This document shows positions 1 through 5,711 of a stretch of 10,819 nucleotides of DNA, piece by piece. Made by a program: the position numbers and the translations under genes. The stretch lies in NCBI GenBank assembly GCA_964502665.1, contig CAZCXP010000087.1, positions 1 through 10,819 of the forward strand. The letters run 5' to 3'. Positions within the stretch are counted from its first letter, which is position 1. Every line of letters begins with the position of its first letter. The notes under the pieces were generated by a model that searched no databases, was not told the origin of the DNA, and saw nothing but the letters and a program-made list of their open reading frames with translations. The DNA is from SOKG01 sp964502665 (lineage in GTDB: Bacteria; Chloroflexota; Dehalococcoidia; SZUA-161).

Positions 1-2
1 CG

Positions 3-50
3 GGGGACGATGTTATGGTGCAGATGCTGGATTGGAGCGAGGAGACATAG
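3..50 (+). CDS. possible C-terminal tail of an upstream gene (5' truncated)
   Basis: The frame starting at base 3 is open from the window edge and reads GDDVMVQMLDWSEET before a TAG at 48-50. The acidic tail looks protein-like, but only 15 codons are visible. A second frame (from base 2) is also open, to a TAA at 56-58, so the choice of frame is a guess. No family can be assigned. If real, the gene would run in the same direction as the MobB-like gene and be separated from it by the repeat cluster. Confidence 0.3.
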   Translation, partial: GDDVMVQMLDWSEET

Positions 51-68
51 TCAAATAAAACCGCCATA

Positions 69-150
69 GGCGAGCGCCCACCAACGAATGATGAAAATTG
101 TGAGCGCATCAGAGCGTGGGTGAGTTGCCCGACGTCGGGCAACCTACCCA
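69..150 (+). repeat. 82-bp palindromic repeat element, copy A
   Basis: Copy A of an element found again in inverted orientation at 7520-7601. Its right end holds the perfect 20-base palindrome GTTGCCCGACGTCGGGCAAC (124-143), which extends to a near-perfect 34-base palindrome over 117-150 (15 of 17 pairs). Its left end begins with a short hairpin (GGCG-AG-CGCC, 69-78). Against copy B, the 27 bases at 124-150 are identical, bases 69-110 differ at 5 of 42 positions, and the 13 bases between them are poorly conserved but equal in length. The element is intergenic. It produces spurious short reading frames containing the peptide PDVGQPTQ. Confidence 0.85.
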
Positions 151-245
151 GCCGTTCGTGGTGAGCTTGGGCCGTAGGACGGCCGACCTGTCGGCCTCGA
201 ACCATGAACGGCCCCCCGCGTACGCGGGGGCTCAGGGCGAACGGA
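151..245. repeat. nested REP-like palindrome cluster
   Basis: This abuts repeat copy A. The outer arms 151-161 (GCCGTTCGTGG) and 202-212 (CCATGAACGGC) pair with one G-T mismatch. Between them lie two overlapping, mutually exclusive hairpins: 170-184 (GGCCGT/ACGGCC) and 181-196 (GGCCGA/TCGGCC). Next comes a perfect 18-base palindrome at 213-230 (CCCCCGCGTACGCGGGGG), then GCTCAGGGCGAACGGA (230-245). That last sequence recurs in inverted orientation at 7465-7480, just upstream of the CLC gene. The arrangement looks like one dispersed palindrome interrupted by another. Between 246 and the MobB start there are only 39 bases, with no convincing -35/-10 pair. Confidence 0.75.
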
Positions 246-284
246 ACAAATGTATTTTAGGAATAACAGGTAGGAGAGCCAAAG

Positions 285-941
285 ATGGTTCCTGTTGTCT
301 GTGTTGTCGGTAGGAGAGGGGTAGGCAAGACACACGTTATAGAGATGTTAGTAGCTGAGCTCAAGAATCGAGGCTACCGGGTGGCTACCGTCAAGCACAG
401 CGCCCACGACTTCGACCTGGACCGGGAGGGGAAAGACTCCTGGCAACACGCCCAGGCAGGAAGCGATGCCGTGGTTATCAGCTCACCACAGAAGTTTGCC
501 CTGATCAGAAAGGTTGACCACGATACCACCCTGGCCGAGCTCTCCCGGCTTATCGGTTCGGATTTCGATATCATCCTCGCCGAGGGATTCAAGCAGGACA
601 AAGCAGTCAAGATCGAGGTTCACCGCAAGGAACTGGGAACAAGTCTAATATGCAAGCGGGAGCAACTCCTGGCCGTTGTTACCGACGAAGAACTGGGGCC
701 GAATATACCCCAATATGCCCCGGATGATGCCCGAGGGCTGGTTGATCTCATCGAGAAGAGGTACCTCGACAAGGAGGCGAAAGAGGTGGTCTCGCTCTTC
801 GTCAACGGGGAGCCGGTTCCGCTCAACGACTTTGTCCGAGGTTTGTTCAGCAACACACTGTTTGGCATGATCTCATCGCTGAAAAGAATCCCCAAGGCCA
901 TCAGCATTGACATATCGGTCAGAAGGAAAGCCAGAGAATGA
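285..941 (+). CDS. mobB: MobB-like molybdopterin-guanine dinucleotide biosynthesis protein with C-terminal extension
   Basis: A P-loop GTPase-type protein of 218 residues. MobB proteins bind GTP and assist attachment of GMP to molybdopterin, or delivery of the finished cofactor, in the cytoplasm. The Walker A motif GRRGVGKT is at residues 9-16, followed by the family's KHSAHDFDLDREGKDSW segment (37-53) and the DIILAEGFK strand/loop (95-103). Typical MobB is about 160-175 residues. Here roughly 165-218 form an extra C-terminal segment (VNGEPVPLNDFVRGLF and a basic tail) that the GTPase fold does not need. The ATG at 285 has AGGAG at 272-276, 8 bases upstream. The stop overlaps the next gene's start (ATGA at 938-941), implying translational coupling. 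No MobA, MoeA or molybdoenzyme gene is visible here, so the pathway role rests on family membership. Confidence 0.85.
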   Translation: MVPVVCVVGRRGVGKTHVIEMLVAELKNRGYRVATVKHSAHDFDLDREGKDSWQHAQAGSDAVVISSPQKFALIRKVDHDTTLAELSRLIGSDFDIILAEGFKQDKAVKIEVHRKELGTSLICKREQLLAVVTDEELGPNIPQYAPDDARGLVDLIEKRYLDKEAKEVVSLFVNGEPVPLNDFVRGLFSNTLFGMISSLKRIPKAISIDISVRRKARE

Positions 942-1693
942 TCTTCGAGGCAGCCGATTTCGTTTTCGAACCACCGAGGGAGATAGCGTTCGCCCGCCGG
1001 GTTCTGATCAAGCCCAGTGCCCACTGCTCCCAGCCTCACCCGATAACTACCAGCCGCGAGACCCTGGGGGCGCTCATCGCCGGCATCAGGAGGGTCAGTG
1101 TGGCTGACATCCTGCTCCTTGAGAGAAGCTCAGGCCCTGAAACAATGCACTCAATTTACCGAGAGCTGGGCTATGATTTCCCACACACGATGCTGCTCGA
1201 TGTCGACCAATGCGTCCCTGTGGCAGTGGAAAACCCTCTCCCCAGACCCCTCGCCATCTCCACATTCTGGGTGCCCAATGTCATATTGTCCTGCGATTTT
1301 CTGATAACCGTTGCCCCGTTCAGGGTAGTAGCAGGTAGCGGCAATTTTAGCATCAAGAACCTTCTGGGGTTGCTCCCCGCTGCCAGGTACCAGCGCGAGC
1401 TGAAGGCCCTGAATGGGTTTGAGCAGCACACGGACATCGACAGTATTACCGCCGATCTCTACTTCACCCTGCCCTTCGACCTGGGGATAGTCGACGGTCG
1501 CAAGAAGCTAACCAGCCCCGATGATCCTCTCCACGGAGACATCGAGGACTATGGCAAGGTCTTTGTCGGCCCGCCCTACGAGGTGGACTACGAGGCTTCG
1601 CAGGCCGCGGGAGTGATGACAGAATACCTCCGCCTGATCGAAGAAGCTAAAGCTGAAAGGGGAACGTCAGTCAATGACAACAGAGAACGATAG
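938..1693 (+). CDS. DUF362-family protein
   Basis: 251 residues resembling DUF362. An early strand reads RRVLIKPSAHCSQPHPITTSRETL (split here as residues 20-43), followed by ADILLLERSSG (57-66). SCDFLITVAPFRV (118-130) precedes a serine/glycine loop leading to SIKNLLGLLP (138-147), matching the family's 'sKnl.G' segment. DLGIVDGRKK is at 181-190. DUF362 proteins are often fused to ferredoxin domains; this one has no CxxC clusters, so it is the bare domain. Its biochemical activity is not established. The start overlaps the MobB stop by ATGA, and the end overlaps the next gene by 20 bases, so the three genes are very likely one transcript. A link to metal-cofactor handling is inference from that pairing alone. 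Confidence 0.7.
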   Translation: MIFEAADFVFEPPREIAFARRVLIKPSAHCSQPHPITTSRETLGALIAGIRRVSVADILLLERSSGPETMHSIYRELGYDFPHTMLLDVDQCVPVAVENPLPRPLAISTFWVPNVILSCDFLITVAPFRVVAGSGNFSIKNLLGLLPAARYQRELKALNGFEQHTDIDSITADLYFTLPFDLGIVDGRKKLTSPDDPLHGDIEDYGKVFVGPPYEVDYEASQAAGVMTEYLRLIEEAKAERGTSVNDNRER

Positions 1694-2120
1694 AGGCACC
1701 AGCGAGGCACAGTGTAGCTATTTCATAGATATGAACTGGTACCAGGAGCAGGGGCGTTCCTTCACACTACTTGCCACAAGCCGTTTGTGCCCCTCGTCTC
1801 AGAAGAAGAAGATACCGAAGTCAGAAACTGCTCTGTTGAACACCTTGAAGCAGTGTTGCTCCAAATGGGAAGGATTTGTCACTCCAAGTATGCCCTTGCT
1901 GGAGGAGATCTTTCGCCTCTTTCTCGCCAACGGCAACAAGCCTCTCGCTCTGGAGCAGATACAAGAGAAACTGCAGGAACGATTGAGTGACAGCAGCGAG
2001 CCTAGAGACCTCTCCATCCCCAAGCTGAAACGCATTATCGAAAAGGATCGCTACTACGGACTGAAGCCTGTTACCCCGACTGATGTGGAAGAGCCTAATA
2101 CCTCACCCCAAAGTTTTTGA
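1674..2120 (+). CDS. hypothetical protein, possible winged-helix-like C-terminus
   Basis: 148 residues that I do not recognise as a named family. The ATG at 1674 has AAGGGG about 11 bases upstream, inside the end of the DUF362 gene; a later ATG (residue 20, MNWYQEQ) is an alternative. The N-terminal half contains CPSS (39-42) and CC (61-62), which might be remnants of a zinc-ribbon-like Cys pair arrangement, but the spacing does not make a complete site. The C-terminal half (about 75-130: LLEEIFRLFLANG, EQIQEKLQERL, IPKLKRIIEKDRYYG) has the helix-turn-helix-helix rhythm of a winged-helix or small helical domain. The last ~15 residues are low-complexity and acidic/serine-rich. It converges on the acylphosphatase gene with a 26-base overlap. 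Coding status is supported by the tight overlap with the preceding gene. Confidence 0.7.
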   Translation: MTTENDRGTSEAQCSYFIDMNWYQEQGRSFTLLATSRLCPSSQKKKIPKSETALLNTLKQCCSKWEGFVTPSMPLLEEIFRLFLANGNKPLALEQIQEKLQERLSDSSEPRDLSIPKLKRIIEKDRYYGLKPVTPTDVEEPNTSPQSF

Positions 2121-2379
2121 GGCTCCCGTTGTACTCTGACCACTTCACATCCACCCGCCTGACTTCAGCCCGGGGAGGGCCGATATTGAGGTGACTGAGC
2201 AACTGGTCAAGGCTGTCCTTTTCGCCTTCCGCATATACCTCAACCGCTCCGCCGTCCGATAGATTCTTCACGTAGCCCTTTATTCCCAGCGCTGTGGCAT
2301 TTCTCAGCACGAAGAAGCGGAAATTGACACCCTGCACACGGCCATGTACGGTAGCTAAGACGGCTGCAAGCTGCGACAT
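2095..2379 (-). CDS. acyP: acylphosphatase
   Basis: A 94-residue cytosolic enzyme of the usual family length that hydrolyses the carboxyl-phosphate bond of acylphosphates. The signature GRVQGVNFRFF (13-23) carries the phosphate-binding loop and the catalytic Arg21. The second motif GYVKNLSDGGAVEVYAEG (35-52) carries the catalytic Asn39. The remaining residues complete the alpha/beta fold (DQLLSHLNIGPPRAEVRRVDV). The gene starts 21 bases after the stop of the radical SAM gene on the same strand, so it is probably its downstream operon partner. The ribosome binding site is weak. Its 3' end overlaps the convergent hypothetical gene by 26 bases, leaving no room for a separate terminator. Confidence 0.93.
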   Translation of the reverse strand: MSQLAAVLATVHGRVQGVNFRFFVLRNATALGIKGYVKNLSDGGAVEVYAEGEKDSLDQLLSHLNIGPPRAEVRRVDVKWSEYNGSLKNFGVRY

Positions 2380-2400
2380 TCCACAACCTATGCGGACACC

Positions 2401-3390
2401 CTAGAAAACCCTGAGGATTCTGGCAAAGGAGCGAGACTCGATGCGGTCCAGGCGGTGCAGGCCGCAGTCTTGGGCAATTCTCACCGCCTCGGCGAACTCC
2501 TCACCGGAAACAGGACGAGCCAGCTCGGGGACATCGAAGGCCTTATAGCAGGGATGATACTGGGCCATTACATTAAGATAGGTATTGGTCGAGATCTTCT
2601 GGCCCAAGAAGCGACAAACCTCGGCGGTCCCCGCAAACCCGTGGGGCAAGACGAGATGGCGCACCAGCAGACCCCGGGTGGCAACACCATGATCATCTAG
2701 CTGCAGGTCCCCTGCCTGGCGATGCATCTCACTTACCGCTGCCCTATTCACCTCGGGGTAATCCTCCACTCCGGAGAAGCGCCGAGCCGTTTTCTCATCG
2801 GAGTACTTCATGTCGGGCATATAGATATCGATAACGCCATCGAGAAGACTGAGGGTCTCTAAAGAGTCGTAGCCCCCGCTGTTGTAAACCAGAGGAAGGG
2901 AAAGCCCAGCCTTTACCGCGATCTCCAGCGCCTCGAGAATCTGAGGGACCACGTGAGTAGGGCTCACCAAGTTGATATTATGGCAGCCCCTCCGCTGCAG
3001 AGAGAGCATCATCGCCGCCAGCTCCTCGCTCCCCACCACATGCCCTTCGCCAAGCTGGCTTATAGTGTAGTTCTGGCAAAAGCAACACCTGAGATTGCAA
3101 TAGGCGAAGAATATCGTCCCCGAACCACTACTCCCCACCAGTGGTGCTTCCTCCCCGAAGTGTGGCCCGAAGCTCGAGACCAATGCCTGCCTTCCGGTGT
3201 GACACTTCCCTACCTCCCCCTCCAGACGATTGACCCCGCAGCGGCGAGCACAGACATGACAGTCCTCCAAGCGCGCCAGGGCCTGCTCCACCCGCTCCCG
3301 CAGCTTGCCAGCTTCATACAGTTGCCGATAGGCTGCTATCGAGTTACTCTTCTTCCTCAGTGCCCTTCTCTTTCTTTCCTTTCTTAACAA
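2401..3390 (-). CDS. PflX-type radical SAM protein (pyruvate formate-lyase activating enzyme homologue)
   Basis: 329 residues. The radical SAM [4Fe-4S] motif CNLRCCFC (Cys98, Cys102, Cys105) follows the PflX pattern. An upstream Cys set (Cys44, Cys47, Cys51, Cys63; CHVCARRCGVNR...GKCHTG) may hold another metal or cluster. A Gly-rich SAM-binding segment (NSGGYDS) and DIYMPDMKYS, GLLVRHLVLPH and NVMAQYHP are characteristic of the COG1313 PflX group. These proteins resemble glycyl-radical activases, but their substrate is not established, and no glycyl-radical enzyme gene lies in the window. The start is uncertain: the longest frame begins at TTG 3390, overlapping the small upstream gene by 47 bases. 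A CTG at 3360, behind a purine-rich stretch, is the alternative. The first ~16 residues are unusually basic and may not be translated. Confidence 0.88.
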   Translation of the reverse strand: MLRKERKRRALRKKSNSIAAYRQLYEAGKLRERVEQALARLEDCHVCARRCGVNRLEGEVGKCHTGRQALVSSFGPHFGEEAPLVGSSGSGTIFFAYCNLRCCFCQNYTISQLGEGHVVGSEELAAMMLSLQRRGCHNINLVSPTHVVPQILEALEIAVKAGLSLPLVYNSGGYDSLETLSLLDGVIDIYMPDMKYSDEKTARRFSGVEDYPEVNRAAVSEMHRQAGDLQLDDHGVATRGLLVRHLVLPHGFAGTAEVCRFLGQKISTNTYLNVMAQYHPCYKAFDVPELARPVSGEEFAEAVRIAQDCGLHRLDRIESRSFARILRVF

Positions 3391-3493
3391 CCTGAACGGT
3401 GGCAGGAGCCTGCAACAACTCCGAGACTGATGGCTTTTTGGCCCCTTTTCTGGGCTTCTTTGGCTCTCGGTGCCGGTAATCTCTTCTCCCCAT
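3344..3493 (-). CDS. small lysine-rich hypothetical protein, 49 residues
   Basis: A short gene. The ATG at 3493 has AGAGG 6 bases upstream (complement of 3500-3504), and the frame ends at TAA 3344. The product begins MGRRDYRHREPKKPRKGAKK, continues with a short middle (SVSELLQAPATVQVV), then KKGKKEKGTEEEE. It is strongly charged: a basic N-terminus and centre and an acidic end, no membrane segment, no Cys. Its last 47 bases overlap the longest radical SAM frame. The GAGGAAGAAGAG coding its acidic tail could also act as the ribosome binding site for a downstream start. The basic composition would suit binding to RNA, ribosomes or DNA, but that is inference. I do not assign a family. Confidence 0.6.
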   Translation of the reverse strand: MGRRDYRHREPKKPRKGAKKPSVSELLQAPATVQVVKKGKKEKGTEEEE

Positions 3494-3608
3494 TTTCAAC
3501 CTCTTCCTGACCTTCTGCAGAAGCCTTATCTCTCAGCTAGAGTTTAGCAAAAGAAGAACACTGTGTAAAGCAAAGGAGCTCCTGTACTGTAGGCTGAATG
3601 CCAACTGC

Positions 3609-4790
3609 TCAATCAAGAGGCTGCTTATCTCGACGCGACTCCAGCCACTTCTGCTTCTGCTCTGCCCTGATCTCAGCATCGGTGGACTGGTAGCGCTGGC
3701 GAAAGGTCTCTCTGAAGAGGGGAAAGCTACCGTCGAGGATAGACTGCCTTATCTGCTCCATCAATCTCACGATGAACCTCAGGTTGTGGATTGTGGCCAG
3801 GCGGTAGGCTAGAAGCTCCTGACACTTGAAGAGGTGGTGAAGATAGGCAGCGGAGAAATTACGGCAGGTATAGCAGTCGCAGTCGGGGGCGATTGGCCCT
3901 TCTTCTTCTTTGAAGCGAGCGTTTCCTACGCTATGGCGACGGTCTTGACCGAAAACAGCGCCGTTCCGAGCCAGCCTGGTAGGCAGGGCGCTATCGAACA
4001 TGTCGACCCCACGTGCGACACATTCCACCAGGTCCTCCGGCGACCCCACCCCCATCAAGTAGCGTGGTCTGTCACCAGGGAGAAGGGGGACCGTTTCATC
4101 TAGCAGGGAATGCATCAGCTCTTTCGGTTCCCCCAGGCTCAGGCCGCCGATGGCATACCCGGGGAAGTCCAACGATGTAAGAAAGTTGGCCGACTCTCGC
4201 CGCAATTCAGCAAAGGTGCCGCCGTGCACGATGCCGAAAAGAGCCTGGCCTTGTCGACCATGCCTTCGCTGGCATCTCTCCGCCCAGAGATGGCTGCGCT
4301 CCGTAGCCCGCCGGATGCCTTTCAGATCATCGCCATAGGGAGGGCACTCATCCAAGACGGTGATAATGTCGGCACCGAGTTCCTCCTGGAATTCGATGGC
4401 AAGCTCAGGGGTGAGGAAGTGTTCGCTGCCATCGATATGTGAGCGAAACAGGGCACCTTCGTCGCTGATGCGACGAAGGTGCCCCAGGCTGAACACCTGA
4501 AAACCACCGCTATCGGTAAGAATAGGCCCATCCCAGGACATGAACCGGTGTAATCCCCCCAACCTTGTGATGGTCTCTATACCCGGCCGTAGATAGAGAT
4601 GATAGGTGTTGGCCAGAACCATCCCTACACCCAGTGACTTGAGATCGTGAGGGGTTAGGGTCTTGACCGTCCCCTGGCTTCCCACGGGCATAAAAACGGG
4701 CGTTGGCACCGAGCCATGAGGCGTGGTCAATGTCCCGGCACGGGCCCCCGTTTTGGGGCACGTCTTCGCTAACTGGAAGAGCTGGCTCAT
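3609..4790 (-). CDS. tgt: tRNA-guanine(34) transglycosylase (queuine tRNA-ribosyltransferase)
   Basis: Swaps guanine-34 for the queuosine precursor preQ1 in the anticodons of tRNAs for Asp, Asn, His and Tyr. All hallmarks of the bacterial enzyme are present (numbered from the upstream TTG at 4793, so subtract 1 for the chosen ATG): the TDSGGFQVFSL segment with catalytic Asp94, FGIVHGG (186-192) and GYAIGGLSLGEP for base recognition, and DMFDSALPTRLARNG with the likely nucleophile Asp267. The zinc site is CDCYTC (Cys305, Cys307, Cys310) plus His336. About 393 residues, slightly longer than the common 370-380 because of a charged C-terminal tail. I chose ATG 4790 over TTG 4793; the ribosome binding site is weak. 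Only 6 bases separate it from the upstream ctaB stop codon, suggesting one transcript. Other queuosine genes are not in this window. Confidence 0.96.
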   Translation of the reverse strand: MSQLFQLAKTCPKTGARAGTLTTPHGSVPTPVFMPVGSQGTVKTLTPHDLKSLGVGMVLANTYHLYLRPGIETITRLGGLHRFMSWDGPILTDSGGFQVFSLGHLRRISDEGALFRSHIDGSEHFLTPELAIEFQEELGADIITVLDECPPYGDDLKGIRRATERSHLWAERCQRRHGRQGQALFGIVHGGTFAELRRESANFLTSLDFPGYAIGGLSLGEPKELMHSLLDETVPLLPGDRPRYLMGVGSPEDLVECVARGVDMFDSALPTRLARNGAVFGQDRRHSVGNARFKEEEGPIAPDCDCYTCRNFSAAYLHHLFKCQELLAYRLATIHNLRFIVRLMEQIRQSILDGSFPLFRETFRQRYQSTDAEIRAEQKQKWLESRRDKQPLD

Positions 4791-4796
4791 CAAGAA

Positions 4797-5711
4797 TTAG
4801 ACCCAGAAATTCAAACAGAGGACGGCGAAAATCACACCCAGATAAGGAAAAGCGGAAAGCTTGTACACCTTCCACGCGTCCCGGGAGGCACAGCTCCGGA
4901 GGAGATTGTAATTGGCATAGACCATGATGATGCCCAGGATATTCGCTACCCCCAAATAGAGCCAACCGAAGTCGCCAACCGCCCAGAGAGCGATAGAGGC
5001 TGCGTAAAGCAGAACCGACAAAACCAATAACAACTTTATGGCATCCTTGGCCTTCCAGGTCACAGGGAAATATGCGACCCCAGCCTGGAGATAATCTTCA
5101 CGGTTAGCGACCATAACGCTCCAAACATGCAGCGGGATCCAGACGGCGATAAGAATACAGAGGAAGAGGATAGTTATATCCAGTCGGTGGGTGACAGCCA
5201 CGTAACCAATGAGCACCGGGGCACAACCTGCGATGCCACCTTGAATGACGCACATGACCCTTTTACGAAATACCGAGGCTGCCACGGTGCCGCTAAGACC
5301 GAAGACAAAGCAAAGCGGATGCAAGAACCATGCCAGAGTTAGCGCAGCAAGAACCAGAAACACGCTCCACACCAGAGCCTTTCTGGCAGGGACTATCCGT
5401 TTCGCTGGCAGTGACCGTAGATGGGTTCTCCTCATCCTGGCATCGACATCCCGGTCAAGGAAATTGGTCACGCCGTTGGCGCCAGCACTGCCCAGGGTGA
5501 TCGCCGCCAGGGCGAGCAAGAGCACATCCCAGGGAGCGCTGCCCTGCCCGGCAATGATTGCTGAGCAGACTCCGATGAAGGCCAGCAAAACGGTCTCGCG
5601 CGGTTTGAGCACCGTGACATAATCGATGATCCCCTTTCCCCGGGGTTTCACACCTAACTCATGCACAAATGTGCCCTGAGCTGTTTCAGTAGCCTCTGTC
5701 ACGCCTGACAC
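4797..5711 (-). CDS. ctaB: protoheme IX farnesyltransferase (heme O synthase)-like UbiA prenyltransferase
   Basis: A 304-residue polytopic membrane protein of the UbiA superfamily. The prenyl-diphosphate/Mg2+ motif NFLDRDVDARMRRT (Asn83, Asp86, Asp90) is followed by RSLPAKRIVPARKAL, as in CtaB/CyoE. The second loop reads FRKRVMCVIQGGIAGCAPVLIGY, and HVWSVMVANREDYLQAGVAYFPV matches the CtaB 'H.W......DY..AGV...P' segment. About eight or nine hydrophobic segments are visible. CtaB farnesylates heme b to heme O for terminal oxidases; no oxidase gene lies here, so the substrate rests on similarity. The start is GTG at 5711, with GGAGG just upstream and 26 bases of overlap with the end of the CLC gene, suggesting coupling; GTG at 5702 is an alternative. 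The N-terminal ~25 residues precede the first membrane helix. Confidence 0.85.
   Translation of the reverse strand: MSGVTEATETAQGTFVHELGVKPRGKGIIDYVTVLKPRETVLLAFIGVCSAIIAGQGSAPWDVLLLALAAITLGSAGANGVTNFLDRDVDARMRRTHLRSLPAKRIVPARKALVWSVFLVLAALTLAWFLHPLCFVFGLSGTVAASVFRKRVMCVIQGGIAGCAPVLIGYVAVTHRLDITILFLCILIAVWIPLHVWSVMVANREDYLQAGVAYFPVTWKAKDAIKLLLVLSVLLYAASIALWAVGDFGWLYLGVANILGIIMVYANYNLLRSCASRDAWKVYKLSAFPYLGVIFAVLCLNFWV

Noticed and set aside
1..284. CRISPR array or attachment site in the repeat-rich left end
   Set aside because: The repeats are palindromes of different sequence, not regularly spaced direct repeats with spacers, and no cas or integrase gene is near.
116..313. Short plus-strand frame over the repeats before the MobB gene
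   Set aside because: Its codons are the palindromic repeats themselves, and it shares PDVGQPTQ with the false N-terminus of the CLC gene; it ends inside the start of the MobB gene in another frame.
2953..3387. Plus-strand frame opposite the radical SAM gene
   Set aside because: It is antisense to the conserved Cys motifs of the radical SAM protein and shows no domain of its own.
3494..3608. Terminator or RNA gene between tgt and the small gene
   Set aside because: Only short palindromes (AGGAGCTCCT, CTTCTGCAGAAG) without a following T-run were seen; nothing supports a structured RNA.
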